Shown one piece after another: positions 1 to 10,976 of a stretch of 39,011 nucleotides of DNA. The notes under the pieces are model-generated. The model searched no databases and had not been told where the DNA came from. It saw nothing but the letters and a program-made list of their open reading frames with translations. This DNA comes from Oscillospiraceae bacterium. GTDB taxonomy: Bacteria; Bacillota; Clostridia; Saccharofermentanales; Fastidiosipilaceae. The position numbers were made by a program, and so were the translations under genes. The stretch lies in NCBI GenBank assembly GCA_028704415.1, contig JAQWFM010000001.1:45445-84455 (forward strand). The letters are read 5' to 3'. The stretch's first letter is position 1; every line of letters starts with the position of its first letter.

Positions 1-95
1 GGCCGCCGGATATCCCCGGCCAGCGGGGCGGTCTGGCGGATGGATGCGGGCGCCGGCCGTTTGGCTTGATCTTCAGATCTGTCAGAACGTTTCAC
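1..95 (-). CDS. Possible partial gene downstream of acpS (5' end only)
   Basis: A reading frame starts at a GTG (93-95) ten bases after the acpS stop and stays open to the window edge, about 31 codons. A weak AGGT ribosome binding motif lies five bases upstream of the GTG. The visible N-terminus is basic and matches no family I recognise. Genes such as nnr (NAD(P)H-hydrate repair) often follow acpS in Bacillota, but this peptide does not look like Nnr, so the position is the only argument. It could equally be non-coding. Confidence 0.25.
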   Translation of the reverse strand, partial: MKRSDRSEDQAKRPAPASIRQTAPLAGDIRR

Positions 96-105
96 GTTTA
101 CCTAC

Positions 106-543
106 TTATTCAGACTGGGCCGGACTCAGCGGCTCCGGCCGCTTACCCTCGCCCCACATGATGACACTGGCCAGGGCATAATCTCCGTCATGACTGAGGC
201 TCAGTTCCACCGCCGTCAGCCCCAGCCGGTTCATGTGCGCTTTAGCGGCGCCCTGTACCCTGAGATACGGGCGGCCGGAGGGCTCATGGTCTACGGCAAA
301 ATCAGCCAGGCTGACCCCCTCCCGTCCCAGCCCGGTCCCCAGCGCCTTTGCCGCAGCCTCCCGGGCTGCAAAAGCCGCGGCCAGGGAGGCCGCGGCCGCC
401 AGGCTGTCAAGCCCGCTTTGACCGGCGCGCGCCAGCTCCGCCGCGGACCAGATCCGCCGCAAGGCCGCCGGATTTTGCTGGCGCCGGCATAAGGCGGCAA
501 TGCGGGCTATTTTGACCATATCAGTCCCAAGACGTATCAGCAT
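106..543 (-). CDS. acpS: Holo-[acyl-carrier-protein] synthase
   Basis: AcpS transfers the 4'-phosphopantetheine arm of CoA to a serine of apo-ACP, which activates ACP for fatty acid synthesis in the cytoplasm. The 145-residue product is slightly longer than the usual 120-130. It has the N-terminal GTDMV motif (Asp8, expected Mg2+ ligand) and the second family block FAAREAAAKALGTG, with Glu62 as second metal ligand and Lys66. The SLSHDGDYALA block near residue 115 is also typical. The start is fixed by alignment of the GTD motif at residues 6-8. No convincing ribosome binding site precedes it, and the best promoter places the transcript start next to the ATG. The C-terminal tail after residue 130 is Pro/Glu-rich and probably disordered. 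It is divergent from manA. Confidence 0.95.
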   Translation of the reverse strand: MLIRLGTDMVKIARIAALCRRQQNPAALRRIWSAAELARAGQSGLDSLAAAASLAAAFAAREAAAKALGTGLGREGVSLADFAVDHEPSGRPYLRVQGAAKAHMNRLGLTAVELSLSHDGDYALASVIMWGEGKRPEPLSPAQSE

Positions 544-550
544 AGCCTAC

Positions 551-579
551 ATTATGACATCTAGCCGCAGTAAGCTCAA
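551..579 (-). promoter_or_regulatory. Candidate acpS promoter
   Basis: Read on the minus strand, TTGAGC (574-579) is followed after 17 bases by CATAAT (551-556). The predicted transcript start lies near 544, directly at the acpS ATG (541-543), so the message would be almost leaderless. The site overlaps the region from which manA is transcribed in the other direction. Confidence 0.4.
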
Positions 580-590
580 GCGATAAACGG

Positions 591-596
591 TATAAT
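591..596 (+). promoter_or_regulatory. Candidate -10 element for manA
   Basis: A perfect TATAAT lies 67 bases before the manA ATG, on the correct strand. I see no good -35 hexamer 16-18 bases upstream, so this is a partial promoter call. An AAAGGAG ribosome binding site precedes the ATG. Confidence 0.35.
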
Positions 597-663
597 AACA
601 GCTGCACAGGACAACAAATGCACCTGGCTTAATAAAGTCCGGTGCTGGTTAAAGGAGTTATTT

Positions 664-1761
664 ATGGTCTACCCTCTTATTTTCCAGGCAGTTTATAAAG
701 ATTACCTTTGGGGCGGCCGGCGGCTGGCTGACTGGGGTAAAAGTTTGCCCCCGTCAGGTACCGTCGCAGAAAGCTGGGAGCTATCCTGCCACCCTAACGG
801 CCCCTCGGTCATCGCCAACGGCCCTCTGGCCGGTCAGCTATTTGATGAGGTTTGGAAGCAGGATCCTGAAGCCTGGCTGGGACGGGATATGTCTGAGCGG
901 GACCGGGCAAAATTCCCGCTGTTGATTAAGCTGATTGACGCCAATGCCGCTTTGTCCGTTCAGGTTCACCCCACTGACGCCTACGCCTTAAAAAATGAAC
1001 AGGGCGAATACGGCAAAAATGAAATGTGGTACGTGGTTTACGCCCCTGAAGGCGCCACGCTTATTGCCGGCGTTAAAAGCGGCCTGACCCGGGAGCAGTT
1101 TGCCAGGGCCATCGCGGATGGGACCTGCGAAGACTGCCTGCAGCACGTCCCGGTTCAGGCCGGCGACTGCATCAATATTCCCGCCGGTTTAGTCCACGCC
1201 ATCACCGCCGGCCTGATTATCTATGAGGTGCAGCAGAACTCGGATACCACCTACCGGGTATATGATTACAACCGGCGCGACGCAGCCGGAAACCTGCGCC
1301 CGCTGCATGTGGCCAAAGCGCTGGATGTTATTGATTACGCCAACGCCGGCGGCCATGTGCGCTTCCCCGGCCTGAACCTGACGGCTACCGGCCCTTTGCG
1401 CCGCCGGATGCTGGTAATAAACCGCTATTTTACAGTTGAAGAGGATCGTCTGGACGGGGCTTGCCGCCTTGAAGCTAATGGCAGTCAGTTTCGCATCCTG
1501 ACCTGTCTGGGCGGGCAGTTGAGCCTCACCTATGAAAAGGCCTCAGGGACCGACACGCTGCTCCTGAACAAGGGACAGACGGTCTTTATTCCGGCTACCC
1601 TGGGAGCTTATGAGCTGCAGGGGCAAGACGCGCTGTTCGTCAGTTCCTACACCACCAGGGTCAGCCAGATTTGGACCCAGTTAAAACAAGCCGCTCCGCC
1701 AGAGCGCTGGGATGAGCTCATGGGCTTACGGCCTTACGCAGCCTCCCTGTTGCAGCGCTGA
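664..1761 (+). CDS. manA: Mannose-6-phosphate isomerase, class I (zinc-dependent)
   Basis: The enzyme interconverts mannose-6-phosphate and fructose-6-phosphate, linking mannose use or GDP-mannose supply to glycolysis. The 365-residue length fits the short Bacillota form. The cupin zinc site is visible: His102 in QVHPTD, Glu120 in KNEMWYV and His178 in GLVHAI. The opening residues YKDYLWGGRRL are a family hallmark. The start ATG follows AAAGGAG at a good distance. The gene stands alone between divergent acpS and convergent dnaI-like, and ends at an unusual inverted-repeat structure. Nothing looks broken. Confidence 0.95.
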   Translation: MVYPLIFQAVYKDYLWGGRRLADWGKSLPPSGTVAESWELSCHPNGPSVIANGPLAGQLFDEVWKQDPEAWLGRDMSERDRAKFPLLIKLIDANAALSVQVHPTDAYALKNEQGEYGKNEMWYVVYAPEGATLIAGVKSGLTREQFARAIADGTCEDCLQHVPVQAGDCINIPAGLVHAITAGLIIYEVQQNSDTTYRVYDYNRRDAAGNLRPLHVAKALDVIDYANAGGHVRFPGLNLTATGPLRRRMLVINRYFTVEEDRLDGACRLEANGSQFRILTCLGGQLSLTYEKASGTDTLLLNKGQTVFIPATLGAYELQGQDALFVSSYTTRVSQIWTQLKQAAPPERWDELMGLRPYAASLLQR

Positions 1762-1816
1762 CTGGCAGGGGCTCAAGGCTTTTTTTAGCCCAGACCTGCC
1801 AGTCAGCCTTGAGCCC
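1758..1816. repeat. Two interleaved perfect inverted repeats between convergent genes
   Basis: Arm A (1758-1769) pairs perfectly with A' (1795-1806). Arm B (1769-1780) pairs perfectly with B' (1805-1816). The order is A-B-A'-B', so the two 12-bp stems are either alternative structures or could form a pseudoknot. A run of seven T's (1780-1786) lies in the middle rather than after a stem. The element sits between the 3' ends of manA and the DnaI-like gene and may act as a bidirectional transcript end, but it is not a standard hairpin/T-run terminator in either direction. Confidence 0.7.
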
Positions 1817-1851
1817 GGGGCGTGTCTGAATCACGATTTGTCAGGTGTTGT

Positions 1852-2895
1852 TCAGACGCTTTTGTAGGCCCGGAGATCATTTCCGTAAAAATGCAGAATC
1901 TTAAAGCGGCCTAACAGCCGGGACATCAGACGCTCGTCATACATTTCCTGCAGTTCCTTTAGGGACAGATTGCTGGACACCATAGTCGGGCGGCCATTTT
2001 GATAACGCTCATTCAGGACGCCCAGCAGATTAGCCTGCCGCTCCTCCATCTGTCCCGCCTCAGTACCCAGATCGTCCAGGATCAGCAGCTCAGCTTCGCA
2101 AATATTGGTATAGGCAGCCCGGCTTTGCTCCTGGCGTTCCGGATCCGGCGCATAAGCCGCTTCCAGTCTGCGGTAGCCAAGCATCTGGTCAAAAAACTCT
2201 GACGAGGTAAGATAGAGCACAAAAATACCGCGGTCAAGCAGCGCGTTGCCGACAGAGGCCGCCATAAAGGTTTTGCCGGTGCCCGGCCGGCCCATCAGGA
2301 AATAGCTGGTCATATCTTCGGCTGACGGGTCAAAAGCCGCGCAATATGCCTGCAGGTCAGCCGCAATAATGCCCGCGGCCTCGCGCGGGGCGCGCCTGAA
2401 CCGGTCATTGGGCAGCGGCCAGGGCTGGTCTGAAAACAGGTCCGGCTGAAACTGTTCAAACCGTAAACCCGCCAGGGCCTGCAGGTTTGAAACCTCCCGC
2501 AATATAGCTTTGGCACTGTCGCGATAGCAATGGCAGAGACTGCCATCAGGCCGTCTGCCGCGATCCTGACAATCCGGGCAGCTAAACTGCGGCCCGTCAA
2601 ATGCAGGCGCGGTCAGACCGGTCAATTGTTGGAGCAGCGTCTCCCGGGCCTGACTGGCCGCCTCAAAGTCCAGGCCGGCCTGCTGCAGCCGCTCGCCGCC
2701 GCTCCGTATCGCTTTCAGTCTGGCGGCGGCTGTCTGGCGGTAGCGGGCATCCGCGGCCGCCAGCTCCGGATACCGCTGCAGCAGCTGGCGTCGCCGGGCC
2801 TGACCTCTGGCGGCGGCGGCTTGCTGCTTATCGTGATAGATCGCGGCTATCCTTTTACTCAGGGCAGGATTATTCAAAAATGGCTGTTTATCCAT
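1852..2895 (-). CDS. DnaI/DnaC-like helicase loader ATPase
   Basis: This is a AAA+ ATPase that probably loads the replicative helicase at origins or restarted forks. The 347-residue protein has a helical N-terminus, then a zinc-type cluster (Cys106, Cys109, Cys121, Cys123; CPDCQDRG followed by CHC) as in Bacillota DnaI. An ATPase domain follows with Walker A GRPGTGKT (202-209) and Walker B LLILDDLGTE (Asp274, Asp275). IstB of insertion sequences has the same ATPase but lacks the zinc block. It lies 43 bases downstream of a DnaD-domain gene on the same strand, which is the common dnaB/dnaD-dnaI arrangement. A GGAG motif sits 12 bases before the ATG. Confidence 0.88.
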   Translation of the reverse strand: MDKQPFLNNPALSKRIAAIYHDKQQAAAARGQARRRQLLQRYPELAAADARYRQTAAARLKAIRSGGERLQQAGLDFEAASQARETLLQQLTGLTAPAFDGPQFSCPDCQDRGRRPDGSLCHCYRDSAKAILREVSNLQALAGLRFEQFQPDLFSDQPWPLPNDRFRRAPREAAGIIAADLQAYCAAFDPSAEDMTSYFLMGRPGTGKTFMAASVGNALLDRGIFVLYLTSSEFFDQMLGYRRLEAAYAPDPERQEQSRAAYTNICEAELLILDDLGTEAGQMEERQANLLGVLNERYQNGRPTMVSSNLSLKELQEMYDERLMSRLLGRFKILHFYGNDLRAYKSV

Positions 2896-2938
2896 GACAG
2901 CTGTATTCTCCTTATTCAGGTGGTATGGTTTGACGGCA

Positions 2939-3994
2939 TTACGGCTCCGGGTCCGGGCCGGGCCTGGGCGGATCCGCGGCCGGGTTGGGGTCCGGCCCGA
3001 CCTCCGCCGGATTCAGTAAAAATCTTGGATCTTCTTCAAATTGTCTGAAAAAATCATCACTGTACTGGCGCTGTTTGAAATTAGCCACATTGCTGCCTTT
3101 TTTCGCCCCCGCGGCCGCGGTCTTCCGGTGCCTGGCGGCCTGCTCGGCCCGCCGTTTTTCCTCATAGCTTTTTACGGCCTCCGGTGTTTTCAAACCCGCT
3201 TCATGCCATTCAGACAGGATTTTATCAAAGTAATTTAAACTGGCCTTTGGGGTCTGGGTGGCTTTAGCTAAAGCCAGTTTAATAATGTCCATGTCATAGC
3301 CATAATCCGCAGCCCAGTGATTGACCAGCTGCTCCTGCGCTTCCGTCAGCGGACCCTGATTCAAGCTGCGGCTGACCTGCCGTCCCAGGCTGTTTTGGGC
3401 CTCATGCAGGGCTTGATCCTGTTTCCGGTCTTCATAGGTTTTGATGCCTCGTTCATGCCAGCTTTTGGCTACCGCGGACACATAAGAGCGTTTGAGCTTG
3501 CCGCTTTGATAAGCCTCAGAAAACAAGGTATACATTACCTCCGGTTTAAATTGATAGGTTTCAAACCAGACATCGATCAGGTGATACCAATCCAGACCCA
3601 TAATGCCGTTAAAAAAACTCTTGTTAATTGAGTCCACTACATCCTGGCGCCGGGGATCAGCGGTCATGCGCCGGACCGCATCCTCCGGGCTTATCACCGG
3701 CTCCGGCAGAGTTTTCAGGTCCCGTAAGATCATTTCATTCCGCGCAGCGGCCGGGCGCAGCAGCAGGCCTGCCAGCTGCAGGTGCAGCAGGCCGGCCTTA
3801 ATGTCATCTGCTGCTGACTGCAGTTGCCGCGCGGCCTCGGTCAATTCAAAGGGCAGCGCGCGGACCTGGCAGTGCAGTAAGTAGAGGTACAGCTTAACCG
3901 CTGTACCATCTAAACGCGGCAGATACTCCGTGACAAAAACATCCGGCAAAGCCAGATCCATATACTGCGGGTCGTTTTCAGATCTGATCAACAA
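2939..3994 (-). CDS. DnaD-domain replication initiation protein
   Basis: The protein has two tandem DnaD C-terminal-type domains, each ending with a W(H/x)E.G(I/L)KT-like helix: one around residues 130-200 and one around 235-295. It starts with a winged-helix-like N-terminus rich in Leu/Tyr, and the C-terminal tail is Pro/Asp-rich and disordered. DnaB/DnaD-type proteins help remodel origin DNA and recruit the helicase loader, here encoded next door. The frame is open to a TTG at 4022-4024, but a perfect AGGAGG (4007-4012) lies inside that extension. I therefore favour the TTG at 3992-3994, 12 bases after the AGGAGG. The longer form would be 361 residues. There is no ATG until codon 22 of the long form. 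Confidence 0.85.
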   Translation of the reverse strand: MLIRSENDPQYMDLALPDVFVTEYLPRLDGTAVKLYLYLLHCQVRALPFELTEAARQLQSAADDIKAGLLHLQLAGLLLRPAAARNEMILRDLKTLPEPVISPEDAVRRMTADPRRQDVVDSINKSFFNGIMGLDWYHLIDVWFETYQFKPEVMYTLFSEAYQSGKLKRSYVSAVAKSWHERGIKTYEDRKQDQALHEAQNSLGRQVSRSLNQGPLTEAQEQLVNHWAADYGYDMDIIKLALAKATQTPKASLNYFDKILSEWHEAGLKTPEAVKSYEEKRRAEQAARHRKTAAAGAKKGSNVANFKQRQYSDDFFRQFEEDPRFLLNPAEVGPDPNPAADPPRPGPDPEP

Positions 3995-4081
3995 AACAGT
4001 CGCTGTCCTCCTTTGCTTGCGCAATTTGGTTTATGTCCGGGGGTCCGGTCATTAAGCCCGCCCGGATCTTACGTTGCTCCT

Positions 4082-4087
4082 ATTATA
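4082..4087 (-). promoter_or_regulatory. Candidate -10 element for the dnaD/dnaI-like pair
   Basis: A perfect TATAAT reads on the minus strand about 90 bases upstream of the DnaD start, between that gene and the PFOR terminator. No clear -35 is visible; a TTGTTC lies 19 bases upstream. The position between a terminator and a gene supports the call. Confidence 0.4.
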
Positions 4088-4110
4088 GCCCAGGAAAGCC
4101 TGAACGGAAC

Positions 4111-4146
4111 AAAAAGGAAGACCGGGGTCACACACCCCGGTCTTCC
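4111..4146 (-). terminator. Intrinsic terminator of the PFOR gene
   Basis: A perfect 13-bp stem (4116-4128 with 4134-4146) with a 5-base loop is followed on the minus strand by five T's (4111-4115). It lies 56 bases beyond the PFOR stop codon. Confidence 0.92.
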
Positions 4147-4201
4147 CTTTAAAGACAGCCTGGTCAGCTAACGGCTGAAACGCCCGACCCGGCCAGTCTG
4201 A

Positions 4202-7750
<3,549 letters not shown>

Positions 7751-7779
7751 TTATCTTAACAAAGGCCAAGATGATTTGC

Positions 7780-7829
7780 GGCCAGATACTGGCCACGTTT
7801 GAGTATATCACATTAAGCATTAATGCGAA
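7780..7829 (-). promoter_or_regulatory. PFOR promoter with two operator-like inverted repeats
   Basis: On the minus strand, TTCGCA (7824-7829) is followed after 16 bases by TATACT (7802-7807), which also carries an upstream TG at the extended -10 position. An inverted repeat, CATTAA-gca-TTAATG (7811-7825), fills the spacer. A second, GGCCAG-ata-CTGGCC in top-strand order (7780-7794), lies just downstream of the expected start near 7795. Both positions suit a repressor. I could not match either to a known operator such as Rex. Confidence 0.45.
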
Positions 7830-7948
7830 CGTCCTGACATGTGGCCAGCGCAACCGGCAACGTCATCTTTTTCTCTGTCGTATCAGACTTAAAGGCATCT
7901 CGAGCGCGACCAGTCTGCGGGGACAAGAACCGCGCCCAGACGTCAGGT

Positions 7949-9910
7949 TCAGGCTTCTTCTATAAAGGCATTGGCGATAACGGCAAAGTCGTCGCTCTTC
8001 AGGGAAGCGCCGCCCACCAGTCCACCATCAATGTCGGTTTGCGAGAACAAATCAGCCGCGTTTTTAGCGTTGACCGAGCCGCCGTACAGGATGCGCAATT
8101 CATCCGCGCTGGTTTGGTCATAAAGCTCAGCCACTACGCCGCGGATATATGCGCAGACTTCCTCCGCCTGCTCATCACTGGCGGTGCGGCCGGTGCCGAT
8201 GGCCCAGATAGGCTCATAGGCAATCGTGACCAGGAAGAGTTTGTTCTGCGGAATGTCCTTGAAAGCGGCGACAATCTGAGATTTGACAAAATCAAAGGTT
8301 TCGCCATTTTCACGCTGCTCCAGCGTTTCACCGCAGCAGATGATGGGGCGCACACCCCAGTTGAGCAGGGCCAGGGCCTTTTGGTTAACGGTTGCGTCCG
8401 TCTCCGCAAAGTACTGACGGCGCTCGCTGTGGCCAATGATGCAGTAAGGAACCGCCATATGCGCCAGCATAGCCGCGGAGACCTCACCGGTATACGCGCC
8501 TTTATCCTCATAATGGCAGTTTTCAGCCGCGATCTTGATGTTGGTGAAAGCCGTGGCCTCCAACGCCGCCTGTAAAGCGGTAAACGGAACGCCCAGCGCT
8601 ACGGTGGCGTCAGCGTCCTTAACCTTGGGCTGCAGCTCGGTCAGGAACCTGGCAGCCTCAGCCGGCACACCCTTGTTCATCTTCCAGTTGCCGGCGGCAA
8701 AGATACGCCGGGGATTTTTATCCAGCAGGCAGTCAATACCGGGCAGGACCTTACCCTCAAGGAATTCCAGGGAAGCGCCGCCGCCGGTCGAAATATGCGT
8801 CACCTGATCCGCAAAGCCCAGGTGTTCAATCGCGGCCGCGGAATCGCCGCCGCCGATGATAGAAACCGCCTGGGATTCCGCCACCGCCCGGGCTACTTCC
8901 CGCGTGCCTGTGGCAAACTTTTCAAACTCAAACACGCCCATGGGGCCGTTCCAGACAATGGTGCCCGCGTGACGGACGGCAGCGGCAAACTGCTCAATTG
9001 ATTTGGGGCCAATATCCAGGCCCATCCAGCCATCCGGAACCTGGCCCGCTTCCACGACCTTACTGTCAGCATCTGCTGCAAAGTGGTCCGCAATCACGGT
9101 ATCCGCCGGCAGCAAGACCTTCACACCCTTTTGCCCGGCTTTTTCCAGCAAAGCTTTGGCAAGCTCCAGCTTATCTTCTTCACACAGGGAATCGCCGATG
9201 CTTAAGCCCTGGGCCTTAAAGAAGGTATAAGCCATACCGCCGCCGATTATCAGGGTATCGACTTTATCGATCAGATTTTCAATCACGCCAATCTTGTCCG
9301 ACACCTTGGCGCCGCCTAAGATGGCCACAAACGGGCGCTTGGGATTCTGCAGGGCCCGGCCCATCACCTCAATTTCCTTTTGAATCAGGAAGCCTGACAC
9401 CCCCGGCAGATAGTTAGCGATGCCGGCGGTTGAGGCATGAGCCCGGTGGGCGGTCCCAAAGGCGTCATTGACAAATACATCCGCCAGGGAAGCCAGCTCT
9501 TTGGCAAACTCCGGCGCGTTTTTGGTCTCTTCTTTATGGAAGCGGACATTCTCCAGCATCAGGATTTCACCGGGCTTTAAGGCCGCGGCTTTAGCCTTGG
9601 CATCCGGGCCAATGACATCTGCCGCCAGCTCCACCGGCTGACCCAGCAGCTGGCTCAGACGCACCGCCGCCGGCTTCATGCTGAATTTAGCCTCAGGTCC
9701 GTTTTTAGGCCGGCCCAAATGAGAAACCAGGATCACGCGGGCACCCTGCGTGACCAGATACTTAATGGTGGGAAGCGCGCCGCGGATCCGCTTGTCATCC
9801 GTGATCTCACCGGTGTCTTTATCCAAAGGAACGTTGAAATCTACGCGCGCGATCACGCGTTTGCCCTTCAGATCAATGTCCTCTACGGTCTTTTTCAGCA
9901 ACTTAGCCAT
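7949..9910 (-). CDS. pgk-tpi: Fused phosphoglycerate kinase / triosephosphate isomerase
   Basis: One 653-residue chain carries two consecutive glycolytic enzymes. Residues 1 to about 398 are a full phosphoglycerate kinase, with RVDFNVPL near the start, [22 protein letters not shown] and the GGGDSAAA nucleotide-binding block. From about residue 402 onward lies a full triosephosphate isomerase: the catalytic Lys in GNWKMN, the His in IGHSERR and the Glu in [11 protein letters not shown]. The linker is only a few residues (LLDKNPRR). The same fusion order is known from Thermotoga maritima, with nearly the same length. No stop, start-like break or frameshift is visible at the joint. AGGAGAGG precedes the ATG. 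No gapA lies in the window. Confidence 0.96.
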   Translation of the reverse strand: MAKLLKKTVEDIDLKGKRVIARVDFNVPLDKDTGEITDDKRIRGALPTIKYLVTQGARVILVSHLGRPKNGPEAKFSMKPAAVRLSQLLGQPVELAADVIGPDAKAKAAALKPGEILMLENVRFHKEETKNAPEFAKELASLADVFVNDAFGTAHRAHASTAGIANYLPGVSGFLIQKEIEVMGRALQNPKRPFVAILGGAKVSDKIGVIENLIDKVDTLIIGGGMAYTFFKAQGLSIGDSLCEEDKLELAKALLEKAGQKGVKVLLPADTVIADHFAADADSKVVEAGQVPDGWMGLDIGPKSIEQFAAAVRHAGTIVWNGPMGVFEFEKFATGTREVARAVAESQAVSIIGGGDSAAAIEHLGFADQVTHISTGGGASLEFLEGKVLPGIDCLLDKNPRRIFAAGNWKMNKGVPAEAARFLTELQPKVKDADATVALGVPFTALQAALEATAFTNIKIAAENCHYEDKGAYTGEVSAAMLAHMAVPYCIIGHSERRQYFAETDATVNQKALALLNWGVRPIICCGETLEQRENGETFDFVKSQIVAAFKDIPQNKLFLVTIAYEPIWAIGTGRTASDEQAEEVCAYIRGVVAELYDQTSADELRILYGGSVNAKNAADLFSQTDIDGGLVGGASLKSDDFAVIANAFIEEA

Positions 9911-9952
9911 GTGTTACCTCTCCTGTACGTCAAAAGTAATAAAACAAAAAAC

Positions 9953-9981
9953 ATGATAAAACGGACTTGTTGATGGGGCAA
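9953..9981 (-). promoter_or_regulatory. Candidate promoter of pgk-tpi
   Basis: TTGCCC (9976-9981) and TATCAT (9953-9958) are 17 bases apart on the minus strand. An inverted repeat GACTTG...CAAGTC (9964-9969 with 9979-9984) overlaps the -35 and spacer and could be an operator. Confidence 0.5.
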
Positions 9982-9984
9982 GTC

Positions 9985-10302
9985 TCGATACAGCTATATT
10001 TTAGCACAAAGCTCCGGCGCGAGAAGCCGCCTGGCCGTTTAATTTAATAATTCATTACATAATGAATACAAATTGGCGCCAGCCCGGCGCCTGCGAAGCC
10101 TCCGGTAGAGCGGGCAGACCAGACCGACCCTAAGCCAGTCCGGATTGGCGGCCGGCTGCAGCAGTGAATTTGGTATAATAAAGCCAGTTACCTCAAGTCC
10201 GGACCCCGGCCGCGCGGCCGGGATGCATGGTCTGGTTTTGGTCTTGATGCCGCAAGCCAGGCCGCAGTGAGCCGGGATGAATTGGAGGAGCGTGATTGAG
10301 TC
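9985..10302. other. Divergent intergenic region, mostly without recognised features
   Basis: The stretch between pgk-tpi and the plus-strand membrane protein gene holds the pgk-tpi leader and promoter on the left and an extended -10 element on the right. Between them is GC-rich sequence with no open frame I would support, including a short palindromic CCCGGCCGCGCGGCCGGG around 10205-10222. I see no RNA gene there. Confidence 0.4.
10171..10179 (+). promoter_or_regulatory. Extended -10 promoter for the 10.3-kb membrane protein
   Basis: TGGTATAAT forms a consensus extended -10 (TGn then TATAAT). No matching -35 is seen, as is common for extended -10 promoters. The gene's ATG lies about 120 bases downstream, behind a GGAGGAG ribosome binding site. 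Confidence 0.5.
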
Positions 10303-10974
10303 ATGACTTTACTGACGGATATAAATGAAATAATAGATAAAATGAAGCAAACCTATGCCAGCTGGCCCCGGCAGCTGGCCCTCCTGGTGACCCTGGTCGC
10401 GGGTCTGGCCCTGTTGCTCTGGGGTTACAGGTTGTTCAGAGTCTGGCTGACTGCCTTTGGTTTGCTGTGCGGTTATTATGCCGGTCAGTATATGGGGCAA
10501 AAAGCTGAACTTGAGGGCTGGCCTGCTTTGGCGATTACGGTCCTGCTGGCCCTGGCCGGCGCCATTTTGTTTTGGCTGGCCATAAAATTGAGCGTGTTTC
10601 TGGCGGCTTTCTTTTTGGGGCTTTATTTTATGCGCTATTTTTCAGTTTCCCTGTTTGGCTACAGCAACCTCTGGGTATATCTGGCCGCAGCCTTAACCAT
10701 AGCCATCCTGGCGGTATTTTTCCTGCGGTTCTTTATTATTGCCGCCACGGCCTGGAGCGGCGCCAGACTAATCGTAGACAGTCTGTACGGGCTGATTGCG
10801 GGGGCGCCCGCCGGCAGCTGGCTTAAGTATGCGGCGCCGCTGCGGCAGCTTTATCCCACGCTGCTGTTTGTGCTGCTGCTCGTCCTGATCGCCATGGGTT
10901 TTATCTACCAATACCACCGCAGTGGTCACGGCCGCCGGATCAGGCTGCATGGGTATCCGCTGCGGTCCCGCTAG
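10303..10974 (+). CDS. Multi-pass membrane protein of unknown function
   Basis: The 223-residue product has about six or seven hydrophobic segments, beginning near residues 22-42 and continuing with Gly/Ala/Leu-rich helices at about 45-60, 72-90, 92-112, 120-150 and 185-208. The C-terminus is short and basic (RSGHGRRIRL), which fits a cytoplasmic end. The layout resembles TMEM198/DUF4203-like membrane proteins, but I see no motif that fixes the family. GGAGGAG lies 12 bases before the ATG. The gene ends two bases from the stop of the convergent minus-strand gene, leaving no room for a terminator between them. Confidence 0.8.
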   Translation: MTLLTDINEIIDKMKQTYASWPRQLALLVTLVAGLALLLWGYRLFRVWLTAFGLLCGYYAGQYMGQKAELEGWPALAITVLLALAGAILFWLAIKLSVFLAAFFLGLYFMRYFSVSLFGYSNLWVYLAAALTIAILAVFFLRFFIIAATAWSGARLIVDSLYGLIAGAPAGSWLKYAAPLRQLYPTLLFVLLLVLIAMGFIYQYHRSGHGRRIRLHGYPLRSR

Positions 10975-10976
10975 TT

